The notes under the pieces are model-generated. The model ran no database searches and had not been told where the DNA came from. It saw only the letters and a list, made by a program, of their open reading frames with translations. Shown one piece after another: positions 54,819 to 63,551 of a stretch of 64,000 nt of DNA. The position numbers were made by a program, and so were the translations under genes. The DNA is from Phycisphaerae bacterium (lineage in GTDB: Bacteria; Planctomycetota; Phycisphaerae; Tepidisphaerales; Tepidisphaeraceae): assembly GCA_026004655.1 (NCBI GenBank), contig BPJO01000002.1, positions 186,001 to 250,000 of the forward strand. Direction: 5' to 3'. The number at the start of each line of letters is the position of its first letter. Position 1 is the stretch's first letter.

Positions 54819-55883
54819 ATGAATAGCTCCATCACGTCAAACTCATCATCGGATATGACCGAACCCAAAGACTTTTGTCCTCTGGTTCGCGCGTTTCTCG
54901 ATTATCTCAAGCTTGAACGGCATTTCAGCGACTACACCGTTCGCTCTTATGGTGCCGATTTGTTTCAGTTCGGACAGTTCCTTTGTGGACAGATCGGGAC
55001 CTCGTTCAGTAACCCCGAACGGGTTGGTTCCCCCGAAGAATCACTCGACGCCAAGTTCCTACGTTGCGAAGCCCTGACGATTCGCGAGTTTCTCGCATAC
55101 TTGACGGCTCAGAACTACACCAAGAGTACAACGGCTCGAAAACTGGCCACCCTCCGGTCCTTCTACAAGTTTCTGATCCGACGCGGACAGCTTTCGGTCA
55201 ATCCGCTGTCCACCATCCGGACGCCAAAACAGGAACGTCGACTCCCCAAATGTCTGGACCTGGAACAGGTACAAAAGCTTCTCGATGCACCGGGCGAAGG
55301 AGATATCCTGTGCATCCGCGACAAAGCCATGCTCGAAGTACTTTACAGCTCGGGCATCCGCGTCAGCGAACTGGTGGACCTGGAAGTGCAGGACATCGAC
55401 CTGACCGAAGGGGTTTTGAGGGTTCGTGGCAAGGGACGCAAAGATCGACTTACTCCCATCGGTTCTCAAGCCATCCTGGCCCTGAAACGATATTTTGTCG
55501 CCCGACAGTCGGACAGCCGGATGAACACCCAGTACACCCATAAGGTGTTCTTGAACAAGCACGGTCAACCGCTTAGCACGAGGTCTGTCCGACGAAAACT
55601 CGATAAATATCTCACCATCGCCGGGTTGGATCCGGGGATCAGCCCCCATACCCTGCGTCATAGCTTCGCAACGCACTTGCTTAACAATGGTGCGGATTTG
55701 CGCAGCGTCCAGGAATTGCTAGGACACCAATCTCTTAGTACGACACAGGTTTATACACACTTGACGACCCGACGAATGAAAGAAGTTTACGACGCGGCTC
55801 ATCCACGGGCGCACGAATCCCCTATCCCTCATCCGGCTTCGCAACCCGCACCGACAACGGTTTACCCTGCTAAAGCGGGATAA
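54819..55883 (+). CDS. Tyrosine recombinase XerC/XerD
   Basis: 354 residues from ATG 54819 (an ATG at 54855 is also possible); the ORF-track start adds an improbable leader. The N-terminal core-binding domain (FLDYLKLERHFSDYTVRSYGADL) and catalytic domain are complete, with the R in YSSGIRVSELVDLEV, K in RGKGRKDRLTPI, HxxR in SPHTLRHSFATH, and H...Y in LLGHQSLSTTQVYTHLT. It resolves chromosome dimers at dif sites with a partner Xer. No dif-like site was searched for. Whether it is XerC or XerD cannot be told. No integron or phage features surround it. Confidence 0.93.
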   Translation: MNSSITSNSSSDMTEPKDFCPLVRAFLDYLKLERHFSDYTVRSYGADLFQFGQFLCGQIGTSFSNPERVGSPEESLDAKFLRCEALTIREFLAYLTAQNYTKSTTARKLATLRSFYKFLIRRGQLSVNPLSTIRTPKQERRLPKCLDLEQVQKLLDAPGEGDILCIRDKAMLEVLYSSGIRVSELVDLEVQDIDLTEGVLRVRGKGRKDRLTPIGSQAILALKRYFVARQSDSRMNTQYTHKVFLNKHGQPLSTRSVRRKLDKYLTIAGLDPGISPHTLRHSFATHLLNNGADLRSVQELLGHQSLSTTQVYTHLTTRRMKEVYDAAHPRAHESPIPHPASQPAPTTVYPAKAG

Positions 55884-55952
55884 AAACGGAGAGCCGCGAA
55901 ATAGAATCAGGTCCGAACTGAACGCCTGATGAACCAAAAGTGTCCAATCCAT

Positions 55953-55986
55953 CCACCCGTGCGATTTTGGTCGTACGGGTGGTTTC
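55953..55986 (+). terminator. Intrinsic terminator of the Xer gene
   Basis: CCACCCGTGCGA pairs with TCGTACGGGTGG (12 bp with one G-U pair) over TTTTGG, followed by TTTCC, a weak T tract. 70 bases past the stop. Confidence 0.65.
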
Positions 55987-56107
55987 CTAAAACGGTTACC
56001 TTCTATTGTGGATAAAAACTTTGTGAGAATCTTCACAAACAAATGAACAAATCTTCAGCCGATTCTGTCTTGACGGGTTTTCTGTCAGGCGTAGATAATT
56101 AAAAGTT

Positions 56108-57766
56108 ATGGCGGCGTATCGTCTAGAATTGATCCGCAGTCTCGCTCGCCAAATGGCGTTCATGCCGTTGACCGTCCGTGAGACACAACTGCAAGCCGCT
56201 GAGGAACTCGCGCTGTCACTGGATCCTTCCAAAGCCTATCCCCCGGATTACATCCTTTTTCGCATCACCGGCTATGCACCCAAGCAATCGACCGAACCGA
56301 CCGAACTGATCACCGGGCTGGCCTTACAGCACGATCTAGGAATATTGGTCGAACAGGTCTCTCAGACCCTTCACCACAAAACCACCGATCGTCTGGAACC
56401 GGTCCTGACGATTCCCGATCTGACGATCAAGTTCAACGTCACCAGCAAAACCATTCAACGTTGGAGGCGTCGGGGTCTGACCGCCCGACGGTTCATTTTC
56501 CCCGACGGCAAGACCCGTGTCGGATTTCGTCTATCGGTGGTCCAACGGTTTATCGAGTTGCACCGAGAAACCGTAGAACGAGGGGCCAATTTTTCTCAGG
56601 TCCATGACCAGGAGCGTGACCTTATCCTGGCCCGCGCCAGACGTCTGGCGAATCAGTGTCATTGTTGCATCGGCGAAATCTCCCGAAGGATCGCCCGCAA
56701 GTTCAACCGTTCACCGTTAACCATCCAAGCCACCATCCGCAAACACGATACGGAGAACCCTGAACAGGCGATTTTTGCCTCAGCTTCTCCGCCCCTTTCG
56801 GACGACCAACGACAAGAGATCCTGCGACGGATCGACTCGGGGCAAAGGCTTGCGGAAGTCGCCAAGGCTTTTCATCGTCCCCGGGTGATGATCTATCGAG
56901 TACTTCTGGAAGCCCGACTGAACCGATTGATGGATCGTCGGGTCAAGTTCATTGATGACCCGATCTATCATCAACTCGATGCCGAGACAGTTCTCGATCA
57001 ACTGGTGGATCAGGAGACGATCGATCCGGAACCGTCGATGGAATCCTTCAGGATCCCTTCCGACTTACCACCTTATCTTCAGCAACTGTACAGAATCCCG
57101 CTTTTGTCTCCGGCGCGGGAACGGGCGTTATTTCTGAAATATCATTTTCAGAAGTATCAGTTCATTCAAGCGCGAAAAAAAATTGATCCGACTCATGCCC
57201 GGATTCGGGACGTCCAGAGGCTTGAACGGTTTTGGGACCGTATGATCGAAACCAAAAATCAGATCATTCAGGCCAATCTTCGTCTTGTCGTCAGCGTGGC
57301 CCGCAAGCACCTTAGAAAAGGGCTTTCACTCATGGAGCTTGTCAGCGAAGGGAATCTGACGCTCATGCGTGCCATCGAAAGTTTTGACGTCCACAGAGGA
57401 TACAAGTTCAGCACGTATGCGACGTTAGCTTTGATGAAAGGTTATGCCCGTAGCGTTCCCCAAATGCTCAACCAGACTCATCCCAACGCTCGAACCACGA
57501 TGCTTCCGGAAGTTCAGTCCCAGCCCGATACCGTTTCCCAACGGGTCGAACAGCAGGAACAAGTCCGCACGCTGTTGTCGGTTCTCAACGACCGGGAACG
57601 AAGCGTCATTGAAACCCATTTCGGAATCAGGTCGGATGCGAGTTCGGGACTTGACGATTTAGCCCGACAATTCGGGGTTTCCAGGCAACGGATCCGGCAA
57701 ATCGAAAAAGGGGCACTGGATAAGCTCCGTCTGGCAGCCGGAATAGGACCGACACTCGGTTCGTGA
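56108..57766 (+). CDS. Atypical sigma-70 family RNA polymerase sigma factor with N-terminal HTH region
   Basis: 552 residues. Residues 1-325 are not typical of sigma factors and hold helix-turn-helix-like segments, for example TIPDLTIKFNVTSKTIQRWR near 100-120 and RLAEVAKAFHRPRVMIYRVL near 250-270. From about 330 comes a region 1.2-like stretch (YLQQLYRIPLLSPARERALF), then region 2 (ANLRLVVSVARKHLRKGLSLMELVSEGNLTLMRAI, FDVHRGYKFSTYA) and region 4 (LDDLARQFGVSRQRIRQIEKGALDKLR). Region 3 is not clear. After KFSTYAT the usual WWIRQAITRA is replaced by LALMKGYARS, lacking the Trp pair that helps open DNA. Perhaps it needs an activator or reads special promoters. Confidence 0.9.
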   Translation: MAAYRLELIRSLARQMAFMPLTVRETQLQAAEELALSLDPSKAYPPDYILFRITGYAPKQSTEPTELITGLALQHDLGILVEQVSQTLHHKTTDRLEPVLTIPDLTIKFNVTSKTIQRWRRRGLTARRFIFPDGKTRVGFRLSVVQRFIELHRETVERGANFSQVHDQERDLILARARRLANQCHCCIGEISRRIARKFNRSPLTIQATIRKHDTENPEQAIFASASPPLSDDQRQEILRRIDSGQRLAEVAKAFHRPRVMIYRVLLEARLNRLMDRRVKFIDDPIYHQLDAETVLDQLVDQETIDPEPSMESFRIPSDLPPYLQQLYRIPLLSPARERALFLKYHFQKYQFIQARKKIDPTHARIRDVQRLERFWDRMIETKNQIIQANLRLVVSVARKHLRKGLSLMELVSEGNLTLMRAIESFDVHRGYKFSTYATLALMKGYARSVPQMLNQTHPNARTTMLPEVQSQPDTVSQRVEQQEQVRTLLSVLNDRERSVIETHFGIRSDASSGLDDLARQFGVSRQRIRQIEKGALDKLRLAAGIGPTLGS

Positions 57767-57800
57767 TTAACCAATCTTTTCATTCAACCGATCGGGTCGC

Positions 57801-58217
57801 TCAATTCCCGAGCATGGCCGCCCGGATACGAGCTAGTTCAGCGTCAGTCGTCCCGTCCACTCCGGGAACCGGTTCTTGTGGACGTACAACGGATCTAAAC
57901 TCGATGCCGACCATGGATTTATCTCCGGCCAGTCGGGACACATGGATGACCGTTGCGATTAAGGCAACACGACGATTTTGTACCGGGGTATGCAGGACGC
58001 AGGTTTGACCGGGTGTGATCGCCAATTTTCCAACGAACCGTGCGCCTCGGATGGACAGATCCATCAGCTGCACCGCGTAGGCTTGGGACGCGGGTGTATC
58101 CAAGGATTCACCCAAAGTGACAATAGCGAGATCTTCAAACGTTTGTCGGGGGGTTTGTCGGCGTTCCTGAGACAACGCCATCTGTTCGAGTCGATTCAAC
58201 GAGGTAGCAGGATGCAT
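57801..58217 (-). CDS. PilZ-domain protein
   Basis: 138 residues from ATG 58217. This start is preferred because the ORF-track start at 58325 overlaps the terminator of leuC. PilZ marks are the RxxxR motif in ERRQTPR and LMDLSIRGARF, the DxSxxG motif; together they bind cyclic di-GMP. It is a single-domain protein, so a cyclic di-GMP effector of motility, export or surface behaviour. The flgM-like and pilin-type genes in the window suit a c-di-GMP-controlled lifestyle, but no link is shown. Confidence 0.82.
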   Translation of the reverse strand: MHPATSLNRLEQMALSQERRQTPRQTFEDLAIVTLGESLDTPASQAYAVQLMDLSIRGARFVGKLAITPGQTCVLHTPVQNRRVALIATVIHVSRLAGDKSMVGIEFRSVVRPQEPVPGVDGTTDAELARIRAAMLGN

Positions 58218-58298
58218 AGTTGAGGTATCGGACGATTTTTCGAGAGGCTTTATGCACTCTGTTTGCAGGATGTTCGCAACAAACGATTCCTCGAAAGG

Positions 58299-58323
58299 AA
58301 AAAAGCCGCCCGAGTAGGACGGC
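58299..58323 (-). terminator. Intrinsic terminator downstream of leuC
   Basis: On the minus strand GCCGTCC pairs with GGGCGGC (one G-U pair) over TACTC, followed by six T. It lies 46 bases past the leuC stop and separates leuC from the PilZ gene. Confidence 0.8.
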
Positions 58324-58368
58324 AAGGACGTATTACGGTTACGATCGAAAGTTGAGATCGAAAAAAAA

Positions 58369-59775
58369 TCAGACCACGCCCGCTATGCCGGTTTCGATTG
58401 GCGCACTGACGTATTCCCGGGGGTCGGTCACATATCCGGTCAGCGCAGAGGCGGCTACGGTCAGAGGTGACGCCAGATAGACGCCTGCCCGTTTATCGCC
58501 CATTCGACCAGGAAAATTGCGGTTGGTGGTGCTGATGCATTGAAGCGGTTCGTTTAACCGACCGAAGGTGTCGCTGGGACCTCCAAGACAGGCGGCACAC
58601 CCGCTCGGACCAACGAAGCACCCGGCTTCGAGCAGGACCTGTTCGATACTTTTTTCATTCGGTCCCTTGGGTTGTCCTTTGAGATTCAGCGTTTTCATGT
58701 CCTGATGGACTTCGGTCGATCCAGGGACCACATACGTGGGGATCTTGACCTTGTTACCTACCAGGATGTTGGCGGCAAAGATCATGTCGGTGATTTTCCC
58801 ACCGGTACACGAACCAATATAAGCCCGGTCGAGTTTGACACCCGAACAGTTCCGGGCGGTGTCCTTGTTGTCAGGGGAGTGAGGTTTGGCAACCATGGGT
58901 TCCATGGTGCTCAGGTCCCATTCGTATTCCGCGAAATATCGGGCATCGGGGTCTTCGACCGGGACTTCCCAATTCGGGAGGTTGGACCTTTTTCGGACGT
59001 AAGCCAGTGTTTTTTCGTCCACATCACAGATTCCGTTTTTTCCACCGGCCTCGATCGCCATGTTGGTGAGTGTCATACGGTCTTCGAGCGTTAATGAAGC
59101 GATTCCTTCGCCGGTGAAATACATGCTACGATAAGTGGCGCCATCGACTCCGATTTCCCCGATAACCGCCAGGATCAGGTCCTTGGCCGTGAGATAAGGG
59201 GGGATTTCACCCCGGAAAGTGAACTTCATGGTCGGGGGGACTTTCAACCAGGTTTTACCCGTTCCGAGTGTAAATGCGGCATCCGTATTCCCGACGCCGG
59301 TGGCAAACATCCCGAACGCCCCGGCTGTACAGGTGTGCGAGTCGGTTCCGAGCATGATCTCACCGGGACGAACGTGCCCTTCTTCCGGTAAGGCTTTGTG
59401 ACAAACGCCTTTGTAATTCGTCTTGGTCGGATCCTTGTAAGGGCTGGGCATGCCCGGGTTGAGGGTAACAAACTCCGGATCGTAGTAGTACTTCAATCCC
59501 TGTTCTTTCACAAAATCACGAAGGATTTGTACATTTCGATGGCATTTTTCGTCGGCAGTGAAGATGTAGTGGTCCGGAATCACGACCACACGGTTTTTAT
59601 CCCAGACCCGGGCCTGACGACCGAACTTTTCATAAAAAATACCGATCGTGCCGGGTCCGCACACGTCGTGAGTCATGAGAATATCGACGTTGACCCACAC
59701 ATTCTCACCGGGCTCGACACGGGCGCGCCCGGAATGCTTTGCCAGAATCTGTTCGGTCATCGTCATACCAGCCAT
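58369..59775 (-). CDS. leuC: 3-Isopropylmalate dehydratase large subunit (aconitase family)
   Basis: 468 residues from ATG 59775, with AGGAG six bases upstream. Family marks are MTMTEQILAKHSG, LMTHDVCGPGTI, GTDSHTCTAGAFG (first cluster Cys), YIGSCTGGK (DRAYIGSCTGG), and FVGPSGCAACLGG (remaining two cluster Cys), then NRNFPGRMG. It isomerises 2- to 3-isopropylmalate in leucine synthesis with a 4Fe-4S cluster and needs a LeuD partner, absent from this window. Related homoaconitase or methanogen-type HacA cannot be excluded because the two families are alike. Confidence 0.92.
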   Translation of the reverse strand: MAGMTMTEQILAKHSGRARVEPGENVWVNVDILMTHDVCGPGTIGIFYEKFGRQARVWDKNRVVVIPDHYIFTADEKCHRNVQILRDFVKEQGLKYYYDPEFVTLNPGMPSPYKDPTKTNYKGVCHKALPEEGHVRPGEIMLGTDSHTCTAGAFGMFATGVGNTDAAFTLGTGKTWLKVPPTMKFTFRGEIPPYLTAKDLILAVIGEIGVDGATYRSMYFTGEGIASLTLEDRMTLTNMAIEAGGKNGICDVDEKTLAYVRKRSNLPNWEVPVEDPDARYFAEYEWDLSTMEPMVAKPHSPDNKDTARNCSGVKLDRAYIGSCTGGKITDMIFAANILVGNKVKIPTYVVPGSTEVHQDMKTLNLKGQPKGPNEKSIEQVLLEAGCFVGPSGCAACLGGPSDTFGRLNEPLQCISTTNRNFPGRMGDKRAGVYLASPLTVAASALTGYVTDPREYVSAPIETGIAGVV

Positions 59776-59914
59776 CAACGTCTCCTATAGAAATAAAAAC
59801 CTTAACGCGATTGTATCACTATTACCGGGGAGTTTCTATCCAGCGGGTCTGGACTATTATTTATCCTCTCTTGAGTCGGGATCGATTCCGTCGCCCAATC
59901 CCGTGGGAAGTTCG

Positions 59915-61195
59915 TCAAACCCGATTTCTTACCAATTCACTGAACCGCTGACCCCGGTACTCGAAATTAGGAAATTGATCATAACTGGACGTACCGGGTG
60001 ACAACAGGATGACATCCCCGGGACGAGCCAGCTCGACGGCTTTGGACACCGCTTGCTCCAGTGTTTGGACAAACTCCGCGTTGGGACATTTCCTGGCCAG
60101 ATCTTCTCCGATTTGCCCGATGGTCAAAACCCGTTTACACCGCTGGGCAAGGTGCTGGCACATCGCGTCCCAGTTTAACCCTTCTTTCCTGGCCCCACCG
60201 ATGATCTGAATAACGGTTTGAGGTTCGAAAGAATCACAGGCGATCATAGCGGCTTGAGGAATGGTCGCGATCGAGTCGTTATAAAACCGAACCCCGTTGG
60301 ATTCGTGTACCAGCTCGAGCCGGTGTGGTAACCCCCGAAACTGTCGGATCGCCCGTTGTGCAGACTCAAAGTCCAAACCCGATGCCAGAAACGCGGCTTG
60401 GGCGTTTTGCTGGTTGTGCTCTCCCGGGAGCGAAAGCTCAAACCGGGGAAGGGTCGGGTCAGGATACGACAACACCGTGACGCCGGGGTTTACGGGGAAA
60501 GAAGCGGATACGGGGTCGGTTCTTCGGATCAACGTGCTTCCGGGATGTTGATATCGACTGATATTCCGTTTGGCGTCGATGTACGCCTGTTCTGATCCGT
60601 GCCAGTCCAAGTGGTCCTGTCCCAGCATAGTCACGACCGCCCGCAGTGGGGACCATGCCTGTTCTCCGAGGTAATGGAGCATGAAGCTTGATAATTCCAG
60701 AACGACTTTTGATGCTTCGGTAATCCGGGGCAGGTCAAATAAGAGGGATTTTCCTATATTTCCGCCCAGAAATGTAGGAAAATGGGGCTGAAGCATCTCG
60801 GCAATCAGACGCGATGTGGTCGATTTCCCCTTTGTCCCGGTCACGCCGATCACCGGTGCAGGGCATCGTTGTACGAAGAGATAGATTTCGGTGGTCACCG
60901 GAACCCCACGGTCTCTCGCAGCCAACAAAAACTCGTGATCCGGTTTGACGGCCGGAGAAGTGACTACGCAATCGGTGTCCGTGAAGTCGTGAACACACTG
61001 TTGATCGATTCCCAGACGAAACTCAACGGGCAACCCCTGAAGCTGACGGACCGAATCAGAAAGTTTTTGCGCGTCATCCCGGTCGGTGACCAGGACTTTG
61101 GCGCCTTGCTGGCAAAGCCATCGCGCAACGGCGATCCCACCCCCGAATCGTCCAAGTCCCAAGACCGTCACCCGTTTATTTTTCCAGTCTTTCAT
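59915..61195 (-). CDS. murD: UDP-N-acetylmuramoylalanine-D-glutamate ligase
   Basis: 426 residues. N-terminal Rossmann domain TVLGLGRFGGGIAVARWL, central ATP domain GVTGTKGKSTT (residues 120-127) with VVLELSSFMLHYL and HLDWHGSEQAYIDAKRNI, and C-terminal domain FRGLPHRLE, FYNDSIAT and LLSPGTSSYDQFPNFEYRGQRF. It adds D-glutamate to UDP-MurNAc-L-Ala in the cytoplasm. It shows the organism makes peptidoglycan, as many planctomycetes are now known to do. The usual ELSSFQL is ELSSFML. It follows pyrF by 18 bases, so probably cotranscribed; the rest of the mur cluster is absent here. Confidence 0.94.
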   Translation of the reverse strand: MKDWKNKRVTVLGLGRFGGGIAVARWLCQQGAKVLVTDRDDAQKLSDSVRQLQGLPVEFRLGIDQQCVHDFTDTDCVVTSPAVKPDHEFLLAARDRGVPVTTEIYLFVQRCPAPVIGVTGTKGKSTTSRLIAEMLQPHFPTFLGGNIGKSLLFDLPRITEASKVVLELSSFMLHYLGEQAWSPLRAVVTMLGQDHLDWHGSEQAYIDAKRNISRYQHPGSTLIRRTDPVSASFPVNPGVTVLSYPDPTLPRFELSLPGEHNQQNAQAAFLASGLDFESAQRAIRQFRGLPHRLELVHESNGVRFYNDSIATIPQAAMIACDSFEPQTVIQIIGGARKEGLNWDAMCQHLAQRCKRVLTIGQIGEDLARKCPNAEFVQTLEQAVSKAVELARPGDVILLSPGTSSYDQFPNFEYRGQRFSELVRNRV

Positions 61196-61213
61196 GACAG
61201 GCTCTGCTCAAAA

Positions 61214-62134
61214 TCACGACGACTTTCCAACGACCGACCGTATGTCCGATACCATGGTATCTAAAGCTCGTCGAACCGAATCCCGCCACGATTCGCCTTC
61301 CCGTCGTTTGGGATACAGGAGACTCCGACTCGCACTGACGACCGCGCCCAAACCATCAGAATCAAAGGCTGAACGGGTCATTTCTCCCGTTGCCCCCTGA
61401 GTCCCGTAACCGGGTAACAGGAAAAAACTGTTAGGCAACCTCTTTCTCAGACTCGACATCGTATGAGTCTGTGTCGCGCCGACCACAGCCCCGAGATTGC
61501 TGTAACCGTAACGACCCATCAAATGTCCGCTACTGGCGATCGGTTGCAATGTGTCCGCAATCAGCTCACTAAAAGTCCGACCGTCGTCGGTCAGACGGTC
61601 CTGTAAGTCGCGGGAACCGGGGTTGCTGGTCCGGACCAGCACGAAAACACCTTTTCCTTCATCCTTGCACACCTGCAAAAACGGATCTATCGCGTCCAGA
61701 CCCAGGAACGGATTAATCGTTACCGCATCCGGAACAGCCACGTCATCCGAATCATGAAACTCGATCTCGGCTAAATGCCCGGCAGCATACGCATCACTGG
61801 TCGAACCAATATCTCCCCGTTTGATGTCACCGATCACCAAAAGCCCTCGCGATTGGGCTTCCCGAACCAGTTCGTAATACGCCCGGACCCCTTCCCATAA
61901 AAACTGCTCAAAATAGGCGATCTGAAACTTCACGATCGGCACCACCGGTGCGACGACCTCCAACACACCTGTGCAAAATGCGTGCAACGCGTCCACACAG
62001 GCGTCGAGATCCCGATGATCTTTGGGTTGCAGCTCAACCGGAAAGGCCTCGAGCATGGGGTCCAATCCCACACAGATGGGCGGTCGTCCAGTTCGGATGG
62101 CATCAATCAACCGATCAACAAAAACTTCACTCAT
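61214..62134 (-). CDS. pyrF: Orotidine 5'-phosphate decarboxylase (type 2)
   Basis: 306 residues, the length of the longer type 2 enzymes. ICVGLDPMLEAFP near the N-terminus, IVKFQIAYFEQFLWEG, the catalytic VIGDIKRGDIGSTSDAYA near 98-115 with its Asp-Lys-Asp set, AVTINPFLGLDAIDPFL, and FLLPGYGTQGATGE. It makes UMP from OMP in the cytoplasm. It starts an operon with murD. No clear binding site before the ATG. Confidence 0.95.
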   Translation of the reverse strand: MSEVFVDRLIDAIRTGRPPICVGLDPMLEAFPVELQPKDHRDLDACVDALHAFCTGVLEVVAPVVPIVKFQIAYFEQFLWEGVRAYYELVREAQSRGLLVIGDIKRGDIGSTSDAYAAGHLAEIEFHDSDDVAVPDAVTINPFLGLDAIDPFLQVCKDEGKGVFVLVRTSNPGSRDLQDRLTDDGRTFSELIADTLQPIASSGHLMGRYGYSNLGAVVGATQTHTMSSLRKRLPNSFFLLPGYGTQGATGEMTRSAFDSDGLGAVVSASRSLLYPKRREGESWRDSVRRALDTMVSDIRSVVGKSS

Positions 62135-62286
62135 GGTTCAGAGCATATACCGTCCAACTTTTTTACCAAAGTCGCCCGTTATTCGTTCAGGTCTTTCGCA
62201 AACGAAGCCGACCGTTGGGGTACAGGATTGTCCCTCATAGACTTGCGACCTATTCGTTGATGATGTGGAAAAACATCCCTCTTGGC

Positions 62287-62314
62287 TTGACATAATAAAA
62301 ATATATCATAATAT
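62287..62314 (+). promoter_or_regulatory. Promoter of the PadR gene in an AT-rich stretch
   Basis: TTGACA (62287-62292), 16-base spacer, TAATAT (62309-62314). The spacer and -10 include the near-palindrome TATATCATAATATA, a possible PadR operator for self-control. The start near 62321 leaves about 17 bases before the ATG, with no ribosome binding site. Confidence 0.6.
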
Positions 62315-62337
62315 AAAAATACATAAAAAAATTTGTT

Positions 62338-62898
62338 ATGAAACATCGTCATGACAATGACAGGAATTCTTCCTTCGGCCACGGCCACGGCCACGGACAC
62401 GGAAAACATCGCCACTGGGACGAGGAAGCGTGGTCTCGAACGGGAATAGGAAGGGTTTTGCAATCACGAGATCTTCGGTTGTTGGTTTTGCACTTTATTT
62501 CTGATTCTCCAAAGCATGGTTATCAAATCATTCGCCGGATCGAAGAATTGACCGGTGGTGCCTATTCCCCGAGTCCGGGAATGGTGTATCCGACATTAAC
62601 CTTGCTGGAGGAAATGGGGCACGCAACGACTAAAACCGATGGGGTACGCAAACTCTATGAAATTACAGAAACAGGTCGGGATGAGCTTCAGGTCCACCAG
62701 AAAATGCTGGAGGAAGTCCTCCAACGAATCGAACGAATCGAAACCCAACACGCTCAAGACCGGTATCCTCCGGTCATTCGGGCGATAGAAAATCTCAAAA
62801 TGGCGCTGAAATTACGACGCGGACAATGGACTTCAGAACAATTGGATCAAGTCGTTGAAATTCTCGATGAGGCAGTGAGACGAATTGAACGGTTGTAA
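62338..62898 (+). CDS. PadR-family regulator with histidine-rich N-terminus
   Basis: 186 residues. The N-terminus is GHGHGHGHGKHRHW, a metal-binding-looking cluster of seven or more His, encoded by a small tandem repeat in the DNA (CGGCCA/CGGACA units). From about 45 comes the PadR winged helix: LLVLHFISDSPKHGYQIIRRIEELTGGAYSPSPGMVYPTLTLLEEMGH, then a helical dimerisation tail. Many PadR proteins respond to phenolics or drugs; some with His tails respond to metals. It is followed 36 bases later by an O-methyltransferase gene on the same strand, probably a target. Confidence 0.88.
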   Translation: MKHRHDNDRNSSFGHGHGHGHGKHRHWDEEAWSRTGIGRVLQSRDLRLLVLHFISDSPKHGYQIIRRIEELTGGAYSPSPGMVYPTLTLLEEMGHATTKTDGVRKLYEITETGRDELQVHQKMLEEVLQRIERIETQHAQDRYPPVIRAIENLKMALKLRRGQWTSEQLDQVVEILDEAVRRIERL

Positions 62899-62934
62899 AC
62901 CCCCCTGTAACACTTAACTACTTTCGGAGTAAAC

Positions 62935-63504
62935 ATGATACCCATGCCCCCGGCGTTGTCCCGTCAGATTGATGAAACAGAACGATTGGCTCCTTCTCGT
63001 GGCGATGCCATGCAGATTTCTCGAGAGCAGGGCCAACTGTTAGCCTCGATTGCGCTTGCACTTGACGCTAAAAGGGTCATTGAAGTAGGGACCAGTTATG
63101 GTTTTTCCGGATTGTGGTGGTTATCGGCATTGTCCCTCACTAATGGGCATCTGGTGACGATTGACGTGTCGGAGAAAAAATACCGTCAAGCAAGCCGCAC
63201 CTTTCAAGACGCAGGTGTTCTGGATCGGGTGAGTCTTCATCTAGGACGAGGAATAGATGTGATTCCGACGATTGAAGGGACGTTTGATATCGCGTTTATA
63301 GATGCGGACAAACCGGCCACTCAGGAGTACTTTAATTTGCTTTGGCCTCGCATTCGGCGGGGCGGGGCAATTGTTACGGATAATGTTTTATCCCATCAAC
63401 AGGAGATGGGAAATTATCTGAACTCAATTCGGTCTCGGGAAGACGCACACAGTGTAACCATCCCGATCCGGGCTGGACTGGAGTGGACGCTCAAAATAGC
63501 ATGA
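62935..63504 (+). CDS. SAM-dependent O-methyltransferase (caffeoyl-CoA/catechol type)
   Basis: 189 residues. IEVGTSYGFSGLWWLSAL is the SAM-binding motif I, VTIDVSEKKYRQASRTFQDAG motif II, and FDIAFIDADKPATQEYFNLLWPRIRRGGAIVTDNVL motifs III-IV, all of the small O-methyltransferase family 3 group, with the metal-binding Asp residues in FIDADK and TDNVL. It methylates a small catechol-like molecule in the cytoplasm. It follows the PadR regulator and may be its target. No signal peptide. Confidence 0.9.
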   Translation: MIPMPPALSRQIDETERLAPSRGDAMQISREQGQLLASIALALDAKRVIEVGTSYGFSGLWWLSALSLTNGHLVTIDVSEKKYRQASRTFQDAGVLDRVSLHLGRGIDVIPTIEGTFDIAFIDADKPATQEYFNLLWPRIRRGGAIVTDNVLSHQQEMGNYLNSIRSREDAHSVTIPIRAGLEWTLKIA

Positions 63505-63551
63505 CTCACTTTTCGACCGCACGATTTGTAAAACGCGTTCTTAAAAGCAGA

